Numbered from the stretch's first letter, positions 33,875-43,950 are shown. The stretch: 64,000 nucleotides of DNA from JABMQW01 sp964439935 (GCA_964439935.1 CAYTPW010000006.1:1-64000), one strand, 5' to 3'. Program-made: numbers and translations. The notes: generated from the letters alone by a model not told the origin.

Positions 33875-34421
33875 ATTCCTCTCCAAAACGGTTTGACCTC
33901 AGAGTATTTACAGCCAAATCATATTTCCCCTGACCGGTTAAAATCAGATCAATCACTTCCCTGACAGCTCCTTCTCCACCATTTTTTCCGGTAATATAAA
34001 CCGCCTGTTCTTTAACTGGAGGGTAGGCATTTTGCACCGCCACCGGTAAACCCACTTTTTCCAGAATCGGAATATCAATTAGATCATCACCAATATATGC
34101 GATCTGATCATCATGCAAATTAAATTTTATCTTCAGCTTTTGATAGGGCTTCAATTTATTAATCGCACCATTATACAAGTGGTCGATCGGCAGTTCACTG
34201 AAACGGGCGGCCGTTGCCGGCGAGAAGCGGCCCGAGATCAGAGCAGTTTTTAATCCACCGGCCCGAGCCAGGAAAAAACCGGCTCCATCGATTATACTGA
34301 ATCGTTTCAGTTCCAGGTCATCCGATCCTAAATAGACCGTACCATCGGTAAGAACACCATCAACATCGGTGATCAACATTTTAATCGGCTTGATTCTCTG
34401 TTGCAATTCCCGCTGGTCCAT
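33861..34421 (-). CDS. kdsC: 3-deoxy-D-manno-octulosonate 8-phosphate phosphatase
   Basis: A 186-residue HAD-family phosphatase that removes phosphate from Kdo-8-P. The catalytic motif is ITDVDGVLTDGTVYL (nucleophile and acid/base aspartates). Motif II is in ALISGR, and motif III in YIGDDLIDIPIL. The cap-less compact form and length match KdsC. It sits between kdsA and kdsD, so the whole Kdo pathway is encoded together. Confidence 0.94.
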   Translation of the reverse strand: MDQRELQQRIKPIKMLITDVDGVLTDGTVYLGSDDLELKRFSIIDGAGFFLARAGGLKTALISGRFSPATAARFSELPIDHLYNGAINKLKPYQKLKIKFNLHDDQIAYIGDDLIDIPILEKVGLPVAVQNAYPPVKEQAVYITGKNGGEGAVREVIDLILTGQGKYDLAVNTLRSNRFGEEFEQD

Positions 34422-34427
34422 CGCTAA

Positions 34428-35270
34428 TTAATCTTTCATTTCTCCAAAAAATGGTCTGGCAGCTGATCTGATTGCGGCCAATTCAATTAATAATCCCTCA
34501 AGCTTATTAAGGGGCCACTGGGTGGCTGCATCGGAACGGGCTTCAGCCGGTTCGTCGTGCACTTCCAGGAAGATTCCATCGCAACCGGCGGCTACAGCAG
34601 CGCGTGCCGTAGTAGGAATATACTGACGCATTCCAGCGGTAGCAGCGCCCATTCCGCCCGGCAACTGCGCACTGTGAGTAGCATCAAAAATCACCGGGTA
34701 ACCGCTCTCACGCATGATAGGCAACGAACGCATATCGGACACTAAATTATTATATCCAAACTGGGTACCGCGTTCGGTTAACAGTATGTCAAAATTGCCG
34801 GCTTGCTCTAGTTTTTTCACCACATTGACCATATCACCGGGAGCTAAAAACTGACCCTTTTTCACATTGACCGGTTTGCCGGTCAGGGCTGCGGCATCAA
34901 GCAGGTCACTCTGGCGGCACAGAAAAGCAGGTATCTGAATTATATCAACAACCTCGGCCGCAACAGCAGCTTGATCAGGTAAATGAATATCGGTCAGAAG
35001 AGGCAGATTGAACTGATCCTTAACTTCAGCAAGAATTTTCAATCCATCATCAATACCCGGTCCGCGGTAGGCTGTTCCAGCTGTTCGATTGGCCTTGTCG
35101 AATGAACTCTTAAATACCAATGGTAATCCCACTCGGCCCGAAATAGATTTAATCTTCTCCGCCATCCGCAGGCTATGATCCCTGGTTTCAATCACACAAG
35201 GGCCGGCAATTAACGGTAGCGCTTCACTGCCAAATTCTATACCTTCCACGCCTACTGTTTTAACAGTCAT
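34428..35270 (-). CDS. kdsA: 3-deoxy-8-phosphooctulonate synthase
   Basis: A 280-residue aldolase that condenses arabinose 5-phosphate and phosphoenolpyruvate to Kdo-8-P. Family motifs: IAGPCVIETRDHSLRMAE, FKSSFDKANRT, and TDIHLPDQAAVAAEVVDIIQ. FLCRQSDL holds the cysteine that in metal-dependent forms ligates the metal. GTQFGYNNLVSDMRSLP and IFDATHSAQLPGG follow. It overlaps pyrG by four bases. Confidence 0.95.
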   Translation of the reverse strand: MTVKTVGVEGIEFGSEALPLIAGPCVIETRDHSLRMAEKIKSISGRVGLPLVFKSSFDKANRTAGTAYRGPGIDDGLKILAEVKDQFNLPLLTDIHLPDQAAVAAEVVDIIQIPAFLCRQSDLLDAAALTGKPVNVKKGQFLAPGDMVNVVKKLEQAGNFDILLTERGTQFGYNNLVSDMRSLPIMRESGYPVIFDATHSAQLPGGMGAATAGMRQYIPTTARAAVAAGCDGIFLEVHDEPAEARSDAATQWPLNKLEGLLIELAAIRSAARPFFGEMKD

Positions 35271-36901
35271 GTTGCCTCCCCGACATTGGACAAATGTGCG
35301 ACTGCGGCCGCAATGAAATCGCGGAACATGGGATGGGCGCGGTTGATCCGGCTTTTTAATTCGGGATGAAACTGCCCGGCAACAAACCAGGGATGGTCGG
35401 ATAATTCCACGATTTCAACCAGATTCAACTCCGAATTTATTCCTGATATCTTCAGCCCGTTTTTTTCCAACCGCTGTCGATAGCGGTTATTAAACTCCCA
35501 GCGATGGCGGTGACGTTCGGATATCTTGTGGGTATGATAGGCCGTAAAAGCCTTGGACCCAGCGGTGATCTGACAGTCGTAAGCTCCCAGGCGCATAGTG
35601 CCACCTTTGGCTTTTATAGCCCGCTGGGATTCCATTAGATCAATGACAGGATAGCGTGTTTGGGGGTTGAACTCGGTACTGTTGGCTCCATCAAGACCAC
35701 AAACATGGCGGGCAAAATCTATCACTGCACACTGTAAACCAAGACAGATGCCCAGAAAAGGCACTTGTTTTTCACGGGCAAATTTACTTGCTAATATTTT
35801 GCCTTCTGAACCGCGCTCCCCAAAACCTGGAAGTATCAAAATACCGTTAATATCCTTGAAAATCCGGGTAGCGTCTGCGTCAGTTTTAATTTCTTCTGTA
35901 CGAATCCATTGTACTCTTACCCGTGCATCATTTTCAACACCGGCATGGATGAAAGCTTCCAGCACACTTTTGTAGGCATCGGGCAACTCAGTATATTTAC
36001 CACACATCGCGATGGTCACCTCGCAATCCGGATTGCGGTAATGACCAATGAATGATTCCAATTCGGAAATATCCGTTTTCCGCTTCAGCTTCAATCGTTC
36101 CGCAATTTTTTCACCAACTTTCTGCTGATGGAAAATAAGCGGTACTTCGTAAATACTTTTTACTTCAGTCCCCTCAATTACATGATCCGGAGCGACATTG
36201 CAAAACAGCGCAATTTTATTGCGGGTGGGGCGGTCAATTTGAAATTCGGAGCGGCATAAAATTATATCCGGGGAAAGACCGATTTCCCGCAGGCGCATAA
36301 CTGAATGCTGGGTTGGTTTGGTTTTCAGTTCCTCGCTGGCTTTGACGTAGGGCACCAATGTCACATGAACGATCAAATGGTTGTGGTATCCGACCTCCAC
36401 CGATAATTGACGAATGGCTTCCAGAAAGGGCAGGCTCTCAATATCGCCGACGGTGCCGCCCACCTCGCAGATAACCACGTCGAAACGCTTCGGTGTGTTA
36501 ACAGCTTTAATCCTGGTTTTAATCTCGTTGGTTATGTGGGGAATCACCTGAATTGTTGCTCCGAGGTAGTCACCGGCTCGTTCTCGCTCGATAACTGTAC
36601 TGTATATCTGGCCGGTGGTAGCATTATTATGCTTAGCCATGTTCACGTCAATAAAACGTTCATAATGCCCCAGATCCAGATCGGTTTCAGAACCGTCATC
36701 CAGCACAAATACTTCACCGTGCTGATACGGATTCATTGTACCTGGGTCGACATTGAGATACGGATCAAGCTTCATAATCGTCACCCGCAGGCCAGAACTT
36801 TTTAGCAGATACCCGATCGAAGCAGCAGCAATTCCTTTCCCCAGGCCGGAGATTACTCCTCCGAGAACGAAAATATATTTAGTTGGGCCAGCTGGTGCCA
36901 T
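35267..36901 (-). CDS. pyrG: CTP synthase
   Basis: A 544-residue, full-length enzyme aminating UTP to CTP with glutamine. The N-terminal synthase domain begins YIFVLGGVISGLGKGIAAAS and has MKLDPYLNVDPGTMNPYQHGEVFVLDDG (quoted here only as the start of that region; about residues 43-70). The C-terminal class I glutamine amidotransferase has the nucleophile in FLGICLGLQ and the HPE triad in GQFHPELKSR. Placement between kdsA and kdsB is meaningful because KdsB uses CTP. Confidence 0.97.
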   Translation of the reverse strand: MAPAGPTKYIFVLGGVISGLGKGIAAASIGYLLKSSGLRVTIMKLDPYLNVDPGTMNPYQHGEVFVLDDGSETDLDLGHYERFIDVNMAKHNNATTGQIYSTVIERERAGDYLGATIQVIPHITNEIKTRIKAVNTPKRFDVVICEVGGTVGDIESLPFLEAIRQLSVEVGYHNHLIVHVTLVPYVKASEELKTKPTQHSVMRLREIGLSPDIILCRSEFQIDRPTRNKIALFCNVAPDHVIEGTEVKSIYEVPLIFHQQKVGEKIAERLKLKRKTDISELESFIGHYRNPDCEVTIAMCGKYTELPDAYKSVLEAFIHAGVENDARVRVQWIRTEEIKTDADATRIFKDINGILILPGFGERGSEGKILASKFAREKQVPFLGICLGLQCAVIDFARHVCGLDGANSTEFNPQTRYPVIDLMESQRAIKAKGGTMRLGAYDCQITAGSKAFTAYHTHKISERHRHRWEFNNRYRQRLEKNGLKISGINSELNLVEIVELSDHPWFVAGQFHPELKSRINRAHPMFRDFIAAAVAHLSNVGEAT

Positions 36902-36906
36902 TTCCG

Positions 36907-37626
36907 CTATCCTGGTTCCGTTTTTTTCAAAATACCGGCAACCATATCCAGATCCTCCGGTGTATCGACCCCAAAGGATTCATAATCGGACAGAATTGTT
37001 CTGATAGGCAGATTATTATCCAAAGCTCGCAGCTGTTCAAGGTGGTGCAGCCGTTCATTTTTCGTGGATTTCAGCCTGGTGAATTCCATTAGGAATTTTT
37101 TCCTGAATGCATAAATACCAATATGCCGGTAGCAGCCACCAATTATATTATCTGGGATGGTGCGCATAAAATCTGTCGCATTCATATTTTGTCCCAGGAA
37201 TACCTTCACTATATTTGGATTGATGATATCGCCCGTGGTCAAGCCACGGCTGGCAACCGTAGCCATGTTGCTTACACTATGATCAAATACCGCAACCAGT
37301 TTATCAATAATGGTCGGATCCAGGAGCGGTTCATCACCTTGTATATTAACAACAATATCCGCATCCAATTGGTCCACCGCCTCGGCGACCCGGTCAGTGC
37401 CGGACTGGTGTTCCCTGTTAGTAAGGACTACTTTGGCTTTAAAGCGTTCCAGAACCGTCTTTACTTCTTTATCGTCAACAGCTATTATAACATCGTCCAA
37501 TTGCTTAGCCTGTTGAGCGCGCTGGTAGACGTGCATAACCATTGGTTGACCAGCAAGCGGCGCCATAATTTTACCGGGAAATCTAGTCGAGTTCAGCCGG
37601 GCAGGAATTACTCCAATATTCGTCAT
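36907..37626 (-). CDS. kdsB: 3-deoxy-manno-octulosonate cytidylyltransferase
   Basis: A 239-residue enzyme forming CMP-Kdo, the activated sugar for lipid A glycosylation. It begins VIPARLNSTRFPGKIMAPLAGQPM, the nucleotide-binding loop, and continues with TNREHQSGTDRVAEA and VNIQGDEPLLDP. The C-terminal part contains YAFRKKFLMEF and ESFGVDTPEDLD. The start ATG lacks a clear ribosome site and is directly preceded by a seven-base perfect hairpin (37629-37646). Confidence 0.95.
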   Translation of the reverse strand: MTNIGVIPARLNSTRFPGKIMAPLAGQPMVMHVYQRAQQAKQLDDVIIAVDDKEVKTVLERFKAKVVLTNREHQSGTDRVAEAVDQLDADIVVNIQGDEPLLDPTIIDKLVAVFDHSVSNMATVASRGLTTGDIINPNIVKVFLGQNMNATDFMRTIPDNIIGGCYRHIGIYAFRKKFLMEFTRLKSTKNERLHHLEQLRALDNNLPIRTILSDYESFGVDTPEDLDMVAGILKKTEPG

Positions 37627-37828
37627 CTGTTAATTCCACAATTAACTACCCCGCGGATCGACAGTATCTTAATCGAATATCTACCCGGGCATATTATATT
37701 TGGTTGATGCCTTTTAGTTGATCCTCTACCCAAAAATCGACCTCGTTTTACAATTTCCGTGCCATTATGCTTCTTATCAAGCAAAAATTTATCACAACTG
37801 GTCAGTACGTCCAAGTAAAAGGAAAAAA

Positions 37829-37897
37829 ATGAAAGTAACTATATATCTGTTATTTGTATCTCTGTTTCATGGAAGCGAAGATGAGTACCATAAATAA
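37829..37897 (+). CDS. Possible 22-residue small ORF with a signal-like start
   Basis: In the 277-base gap between kdsB and the FtsX genes, an ATG preceded by AAAAGGA (eight bases upstream) opens MKVTIYLLFVSLFHGSEDEYHK and stops. The first half looks like a short signal or membrane segment. It could be a small membrane peptide, a remnant of a larger secreted protein's start, or chance. The rest of the gap (37647-37828) shows nothing convincing. Confidence 0.2.
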   Translation: MKVTIYLLFVSLFHGSEDEYHK

Positions 37898-37903
37898 TAT
37901 ATT

Positions 37904-39163
37904 TTATTCATAATGCAGCGATTCGATCGGGTCCAGTTTGGCTGCCCGGTAAGCCGGATAGCTGCCAAAACCAATACCGATCATTGAACATACCAGCAGA
38001 CCAAAAAATGCCAAATCCAAAGGAACTATCGCTGGTATATTAAATATCGGAGCAACCGCATTACCACCAACCACCCCAAGAATCACTCCGATTAAACCTC
38101 CGATTTCACTCAGAAATACGGCTTCTGTCAAAAATTGGGTCAGGATATCCCGGCGATTCGCCCCCACCGCTTTTCGGATACCGATTTCCTTTATCCGATC
38201 GGAAACAGAAACCAGCATGATATTCATGATTCCAATTCCAGCCACCACCAGTGCAATAATACTAATGGCAAAAGCAAACAGCTTTACGCCACCAGTAAAT
38301 TGACCAAATGTGTCAATCAATTCATCATTGGAAGAAACTTCAAAATCATTCTCGTCCCCTGGTGGCACTTTACGGATCGACCGCATAATCCCCACTACTT
38401 CATCCTGCGTTTTTTCATACAGTTCCACAGATTCAGCTTCGATGGTAATCGATAGGGAAGTCCAGCGGCTACTGAATTGTCTCAGATAGGTGGAAATTGG
38501 CATAAGAATAAAATCATCCTGGCTTTGGCCAAACAGATTACCTTGTCGTTCGGTGATTCCAATGACGCGATATTTTATTCCGTTTACGGTAATTGAATTT
38601 CCCAAGGGATCTTCGAAAGGAAATAACTGATCAACAATATCCATTCCCAGGATAACCACATTGCGTGAGAAATCAATATCCTGCTTAGTCAGGTCGCGCC
38701 CATCAGCAATATAGGTCTTTAGACTTTGCATCGCACCTTCATCGCCGCCATTGACCGATGCACTTATTTTAGCCTGTTTATCCTTATATTTAATAATTTT
38801 GCCACCGGTGCCATCGATAACGCTTACCCGAACCGGCAATTGAGCCCGTTCCTTCAGTTCTTCATATTGCCGGTAAGTGATATTCTTACGGCTTCGGTAT
38901 TTAAAGTGGGTGTGACCGCCCATTTGAATTAGCGGATACTTCTGAATCAGAAATGTATTGCTGCCAAAGATACTCAAGCCCTTGTTTATCGACGACTCCA
39001 GGGTGCGAATCGCCGTCATGGCACCTATGAAAGAAAAAACGCCTATTGCTATGCCCAACAGAGTTAGTGATGCGCGTAATTTATTGCTACGGATTGCTTC
39101 TATCGCCATCCGCATACTTTCGCGCAGGGTGTAACCCAGGTGACCACGGCGTTTTTTATTCAT
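37904..39163 (-). CDS. MacB/FtsX-type ABC transporter permease (second of two)
   Basis: About 419 residues. An N-terminal membrane segment (about 32-52) is followed by a large periplasmic MacB_PCD domain, then three C-terminal membrane segments with FtsX motifs GIGIMNIMLVSVSDRIKEIGIRKAVGA (first 20 residues are the core) and AKLDPIESLHYE at the end. ATG 39163 follows GAGG and overlaps the preceding permease; the first possible start at 39178 is less favoured. Forms a pair with the upstream permease. Confidence 0.9.
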   Translation of the reverse strand: MNKKRRGHLGYTLRESMRMAIEAIRSNKLRASLTLLGIAIGVFSFIGAMTAIRTLESSINKGLSIFGSNTFLIQKYPLIQMGGHTHFKYRSRKNITYRQYEELKERAQLPVRVSVIDGTGGKIIKYKDKQAKISASVNGGDEGAMQSLKTYIADGRDLTKQDIDFSRNVVILGMDIVDQLFPFEDPLGNSITVNGIKYRVIGITERQGNLFGQSQDDFILMPISTYLRQFSSRWTSLSITIEAESVELYEKTQDEVVGIMRSIRKVPPGDENDFEVSSNDELIDTFGQFTGGVKLFAFAISIIALVVAGIGIMNIMLVSVSDRIKEIGIRKAVGANRRDILTQFLTEAVFLSEIGGLIGVILGVVGGNAVAPIFNIPAIVPLDLAFFGLLVCSMIGIGFGSYPAYRAAKLDPIESLHYE

Positions 39164-40373
39164 AACGTAAAGCCTCAATCGGATCCAACTTGGCTGCCCG
39201 ATAGCTGGGTGCTAATCCTGAGATCAGTCCGACAATCACACTGAGTAAAATGGAGAAGAGTGCAAGCCACAGGGGCATGGCCGAGGGAAAAACAAATTTA
39301 TTGATCAATAGACTGCCACCATATGAAAAGGCCAAACCAACCAAGCCGCCTAACAGGCAAATTATAATCGCTTCTAGCATAAACTGTCCCAGAATCATCG
39401 TCCGTGTGGCGCCAATCGCTTTTCGAATACCGATCTCCCGCGTGCGCTCACGGACCGTGACGAACATAATATTCATAATCCCGATTCCACCAACAACCAG
39501 TGACAGAATTGTAATAAAGACGCCTGTGCCACCGATTGCCAGTTTAATCATATTATATTGCTGGCGAAATGCGTCCTGCTGATTAATAGCAAAATCATCT
39601 TCCTCCCCCGGTTTCAATCCACGAATACGACGCATGATACCGGTTAATTCATCTTTGGCTTCGGTGATTTTTTCACCATCGACTTTCACCAGTATCTGAG
39701 ACCAGCCGCGTCGGGAAAACAAGCGTTCGAATGTTCCCAGGGGAATCCCGACCCAATTATCCATGCTGATCATGCCCAGAAACTTTCCCTGCTTCTCCAT
39801 TACTCCAATCACCCGGAAAGAATAATTACCCAGTTTAATTTTCTGGCCCAGAGGATCTTCATTTGGAAACAATTCCTGGACTATATCATAACCGATAACT
39901 GCCACACGTGATCCGGAACGTATTTCACCCTGGGTAAGAAAGCGGCCTGATTCAACATTTGCAGTCGATGTTTGCAGAAAATCGACCGTAGTGGCCTCCA
40001 GTTCGACTCCCATAATACTTTTTTCATCCCGAATGACCGTCACGCGTCGTGATACACTGGGGGTTACTGCCCTGGCATAACGTGAGAAGCGCTTGATATC
40101 ATCAACATATTCTGGTTTAATGTTTGGCCGATTGCGGATCTCCCACCAACTGCGGTTATCAAACCAGGCATGCTTGCTGATAAATAATACATCCCGGCCC
40201 AAAAAATCCATGCTCTTATCAAAGGAACGGTCTAAACCAGAAATTAGAGTGCCCATCAGCGTTACCGCCAGAATGCCGATCACAATACCCAGCAGGGTCA
40301 GAAATGAACGGACTTTATTTGTGACTATCGCCTCCAGGGCGATACGGAAATCCTCTATGAATAGACTAAACAT
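39156..40373 (-). CDS. MacB/FtsX-type ABC transporter permease (first of two)
   Basis: A 405-residue permease with the same architecture as its neighbour: one N-terminal membrane helix (about 22-42), a periplasmic domain to about 275, and three terminal helices with GGIGIMNIMFVTVRERTREI and the C-terminal AKLDPIEALRYE. The two permeases are recognisably related and probably arose by duplication, forming a heterodimer. The 190-base gap to the ATPase gene upstream carries no gene. Confidence 0.91.
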   Translation of the reverse strand: MFSLFIEDFRIALEAIVTNKVRSFLTLLGIVIGILAVTLMGTLISGLDRSFDKSMDFLGRDVLFISKHAWFDNRSWWEIRNRPNIKPEYVDDIKRFSRYARAVTPSVSRRVTVIRDEKSIMGVELEATTVDFLQTSTANVESGRFLTQGEIRSGSRVAVIGYDIVQELFPNEDPLGQKIKLGNYSFRVIGVMEKQGKFLGMISMDNWVGIPLGTFERLFSRRGWSQILVKVDGEKITEAKDELTGIMRRIRGLKPGEEDDFAINQQDAFRQQYNMIKLAIGGTGVFITILSLVVGGIGIMNIMFVTVRERTREIGIRKAIGATRTMILGQFMLEAIIICLLGGLVGLAFSYGGSLLINKFVFPSAMPLWLALFSILLSVIVGLISGLAPSYRAAKLDPIEALRYE

Positions 40374-40563
40374 AAATTAACTGCTTGGCAATAATCGGCT
40401 GATTGCAAAGACTAGCTGCATTAGACCATCCGGTGGTAACTGCTCTCGAATGTTCAACACCGATTACTCGATAACGATTTTTGAAGCATTACTACACCGA
40501 TCACAACTTTACAAATCACTAATAGTTGACCGATATTCAAAATCCACCTTCCAATTACCACTA

Positions 40564-41256
40564 CTAAGCTTTATGATTGGAAATATCATCAGTAATACGT
40601 CCATCAAACAGATGGATCGTCCGATGCGCATTTTCAGCAATATATTGTTCATGAGTAACCAGAATAATCGTATTCCCGGCACGATGGAGACTGTTGAAGA
40701 CCTTCATGATTTCTTTACCACTTTTTGAATCCAGATTACCCGTTGGTTCATCGGCCAGGATAATCGATGGGTTTGTCACTAGGGCGCGGGCAATTGCCAC
40801 TCGTTGGCGCTGGCCGCCGGAAAGTTCATTGGGTTTATGCGTAATCCGGTCTTCCAAACCAACTTTTCCCAGGGCTTCTGCCGCCAGGTCCTGACGCTCG
40901 GAGCGGCGAATATTGGCATAGATCAGCGGCAATTCCACGTTCCGTAAGGCTGTGGCTTTAGGCAGGAGATTAAAAGTTTGGAATACAAAACCGATTTTAC
41001 GATTGCGGATAGAAGCTAGTTGGTTATCATCCATTTCATGAACCAGTTCGCCCTCAAACTCATAGCGACCGGTGGACGGTGTGTCCAGGCAGCCGATTAT
41101 ATTCATCAGGGTGGATTTCCCGGAGCCTGATGGGCCCATTATCGACATGTAGTCATTTTGCTTAATATCCAGATCCACTTCACGTAAAGCCCGGACTTCA
41201 ACTGTCCCAACCTGGTAAATCCGTGATATTCCATGCAGTGAGATTAATTGTTCCAA
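40564..41256 (-). CDS. ABC transporter ATP-binding protein, LolD/MacB type
   Basis: A 230-residue ATPase. Walker A GPSGSGKSTLMNIIG, Q-loop FVFQTFNLLP, signature LSGGQRQRVAIARAL, Walker B IILADEPTGNLDS, and the H-loop LVTHEQYIAENAHR. The stretch between Q-loop and signature (ATALRNVELPLIYA) is typical of the LolD/MacB/FtsE group, which drives mechanotransmission rather than membrane-spanning transport. It serves the two FtsX-type permeases downstream, with adaptor and TolC genes upstream. Confidence 0.94.
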   Translation of the reverse strand: MEQLISLHGISRIYQVGTVEVRALREVDLDIKQNDYMSIMGPSGSGKSTLMNIIGCLDTPSTGRYEFEGELVHEMDDNQLASIRNRKIGFVFQTFNLLPKATALRNVELPLIYANIRRSERQDLAAEALGKVGLEDRITHKPNELSGGQRQRVAIARALVTNPSIILADEPTGNLDSKSGKEIMKVFNSLHRAGNTIILVTHEQYIAENAHRTIHLFDGRITDDISNHKA

Positions 41257-41286
41257 ATGATCTCCTGTTGAATTGTTGACTAAATA

Positions 41287-42618
41287 TCAATCCCGGCGTT
41301 TGAATTCTTTTCCGATCTTAACTTCCGAATTGTGCTTCAATTCACGACTGATGGCTCGATAGCTACCAACCACAATCTCTTCGCCGGCTATCAATCCATT
41401 TAATACTTCATAATGAGTATCGCTGGAAATACCCACCGTCACCGGTCTGATCTGGACGTAACGCTGATCTTTATTCTTCTTTCCTCGCCGCTCCGATTGG
41501 CCTGTCAGTGTATCAGTCACAACAAAAACAACTTCCAGATTCTCTTTCTTGGACGGCTTTACATCGGTGTTTTCGGCCTCGGTCGTGTCATCGTCAGCCA
41601 GTTCAGTTTTTTTCCGCCCTGCACCCCGGCTCCGCCGTTTATCCCTGGCATCAGGTTGGTCATATCCCTCCTGACGGATCGTCAAACACTGGATCGGTAT
41701 CGCCAACACACTGTCACGAACAGCTGTTATAATGTCGGCGGTGGCGCTCATTCCCGGGCGTATCCGCTCCGGAGCTTCCAGCATTCTTACGCGTACTTCA
41801 AAATTGGTAACCTGTTCCTGGGTACCCATGCCGGTTGTCTGGGCCACGTGGGCAATCTCACTCACCAAACCTTTAAACAAGGTATCCTGAAATGCATCGA
41901 TTTCAATTTCTACCGTATCTCCCAGGAATACATCCACAACATCATTTTCATTAACATCGACCACGACCTCCATCCGGTTCAGGTCGGCCACCATCATTAA
42001 TACATCGGCCTGAAACATCGAACCGAGAGCCATTTCACCTACTTCGCTATTAATTTTAGTTACCTGGCCTGATTGCGGCGCCAAAATACGGGTTTTGGAA
42101 AGTTCATCCTCCCTGGTTACCAGTGCAGCCTGGGCCTGCTCTAACTGGCTTTCGGCTAATTCATATTCAGCTACCACCGCTTCCAACTGCTGGGTGGAAA
42201 CCAGTTTCTGGGAAAATAAAGTTTCCGTGCGTTCTTTCTGTGCCTTAACCTGTTTCAGGCGGGCATTAGCAGATTTGACCGACGAGCGGCTTTGTTCCAG
42301 CATGGCGCGATATTGTTTTTCATCTAAAGAAATTAGGTGTTGACCCTTTTGAACCCAATCACCCTGTTCGACAGTGATCTCAGTGATATAGGCGGAAATG
42401 TTGGCACTTATATTTACCTCGGTTTCCGGTTGGATTTTACCACTGGCATTCACTTTATGAATAACAGTCTGGTGTTTGACTTTCTCGGTCTCAATGGAAA
42501 TTGCGTCCGATTTATTCTGATTCATGCTGACAATTATGATTACAGCCAATACAATCACAACACCAATAATGATCAGCAAACGTTTTTTCTTGGACATTTT
42601 ACCAGTTTTTTTAGACAA
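41287..42618 (-). CDS. MacA/HlyD-type periplasmic adaptor protein
   Basis: A 443-residue membrane fusion protein. Its N-terminal anchor is at about 12-32; then come a lipoyl half-motif (SANISAYITEITVEQGDWVQ), a coiled-coil hairpin (about 105-185), and the second lipoyl half (ILAPQSGQVTKINSEVGEMA). Beta-barrel and membrane-proximal domains follow. A strongly charged, low-complexity insertion lies at about 318-368 (RDKRRSRGAGRKK, later TEAENTDVKPSKKEN). It links the inner-membrane ABC transporter to the TolC-like channel encoded next to it. Confidence 0.9.
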   Translation of the reverse strand: MSKKTGKMSKKKRLLIIIGVVIVLAVIIIVSMNQNKSDAISIETEKVKHQTVIHKVNASGKIQPETEVNISANISAYITEITVEQGDWVQKGQHLISLDEKQYRAMLEQSRSSVKSANARLKQVKAQKERTETLFSQKLVSTQQLEAVVAEYELAESQLEQAQAALVTREDELSKTRILAPQSGQVTKINSEVGEMALGSMFQADVLMMVADLNRMEVVVDVNENDVVDVFLGDTVEIEIDAFQDTLFKGLVSEIAHVAQTTGMGTQEQVTNFEVRVRMLEAPERIRPGMSATADIITAVRDSVLAIPIQCLTIRQEGYDQPDARDKRRSRGAGRKKTELADDDTTEAENTDVKPSKKENLEVVFVVTDTLTGQSERRGKKNKDQRYVQIRPVTVGISSDTHYEVLNGLIAGEEIVVGSYRAISRELKHNSEVKIGKEFKRRD

Positions 42619-42670
42619 CCTGTCCTGCCTTTCTATAAAATAATGTGATTAGTTTAAGCAGCAATATTTC

Positions 42671-43948
42671 CTAAAGCTCTTGGTCCAATGTCCCCAGTAA
42701 CGCTTTCAAAGCAGCTGCTTGAATCTGGGCATCATATTTGGTCGAGACCAGCGATGAGCGTGCCTGGGTAACCGATAACTGGGCATCCAGGACTTCCAGG
42801 ATAGTGACCGAACCGAGTGCGTACTGCTCTTGTACCAGCTTCAGATCTTCTTCAGCAGATGCCAGTACTTCCTCGTTGATAGGAATGATTTCAATGTAAT
42901 TTGTTAATAATTCCATCAAACCGTTGAGTTGAACGTTCAAATTACTGGTCTGGGTTTGATAGTTGTATTCCTGTTTAGAAATCGCAATTTTAGCCTGCTG
43001 AGTCCGGGTATTATTAGCAAAACCTGTGAATAAAGGAATTGATATTCCAACCGATAATAATTGATATTCGTCATATGCCGAAAGGGCAGCCCCAAATCCC
43101 GAAGGTACTGAATTATAATTCCAGCTAAGTCCTAGCCTTGGCAGGTGAGCACTACGTACTAATTTGTAATTTAATTCGGCATCTTTAATCTGAGCACGAC
43201 TGGCCAGTAAAACTGGGTTGTTTAATTCCATCATGTTATTTGCCACCTTATAATCCGGTAGCATAATCTCATCATCGTTTGAATCATCGAGGAGGATTGG
43301 GGCATCTTCATCGTTCAAACCCATTGCATTCCGAAGATCACGCATGGCTTGGCTTAATTCAGCATCACGCTGTATGACCTGGATCTGCGCTTGTCCTTTG
43401 AGAACATTTACTTTTAGCAAATCAGTTTTGGCCACAGAGCCGATTTCGAATTGATTGGTAACCAATTCAACCTGCTGGTTGGCCAGCATCAGATTCATCC
43501 GTGCTACATCAAGTAATTGTTGGGACTTCAGTACGGTGTAGAACGATTGGGTAACATTATAGATTGCTTGGCTCCGGGTCTGGCGCTGCATTTCCTGATT
43601 AATTTGATAATTATTATTAGCCCGGAAAATGGAATTCCACATTACTCCACCATCGAAGAGTGTCTGGCTCACTGAAATATTAGTCCCCTGGCTGGAAACA
43701 GTAGGAACAGTATCATCCGAATAAGTCCGTTGTGACCAGTTTCCACTGGCCGAAAGACTTGGAAGGGCATTTGAATACGAGCCTCTATTTCCATATTTTG
43801 CGCTTTTTACATCCAGTGCAGCCGATTTTACCGTTTCCTTTTTCTTCAAGGCCAGTTCAATGCACTGGTCCAATGTGTAGAACTGGGCCGGGGTCAAAAC
43901 TTGAGCCAGTAAAATGATTCCTGTAATTAAACTAATTGTTTTATTCAT
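42671..43948 (-). CDS. TolC-family outer-membrane efflux protein
   Basis: A 425-residue protein: signal peptide (about 1-21, ending TPAQ), then two OEP repeats of long alpha-helices and beta-strands. The pattern includes QFYTLDQCIELALKKKETVK at the start of the mature part, then QSFYTVLKSQQLLDVARMNL. The second repeat has EDLKLVQEQYALGSVTILEV. It would form the outer-membrane channel of the tripartite exporter. It starts two bases after the Yip1 gene's stop, so the genes are co-transcribed. Confidence 0.92.
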   Translation of the reverse strand: MNKTISLITGIILLAQVLTPAQFYTLDQCIELALKKKETVKSAALDVKSAKYGNRGSYSNALPSLSASGNWSQRTYSDDTVPTVSSQGTNISVSQTLFDGGVMWNSIFRANNNYQINQEMQRQTRSQAIYNVTQSFYTVLKSQQLLDVARMNLMLANQQVELVTNQFEIGSVAKTDLLKVNVLKGQAQIQVIQRDAELSQAMRDLRNAMGLNDEDAPILLDDSNDDEIMLPDYKVANNMMELNNPVLLASRAQIKDAELNYKLVRSAHLPRLGLSWNYNSVPSGFGAALSAYDEYQLLSVGISIPLFTGFANNTRTQQAKIAISKQEYNYQTQTSNLNVQLNGLMELLTNYIEIIPINEEVLASAEEDLKLVQEQYALGSVTILEVLDAQLSVTQARSSLVSTKYDAQIQAAALKALLGTLDQEL

Positions 43949-43950
43949 AA

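Noticed and set aside
41413..42000. 195-codon plus-strand frame opposite the adaptor gene
   Set aside because: Complementary to well-conserved adaptor sequence, histidine- and cysteine-rich without motif, no ribosome site.
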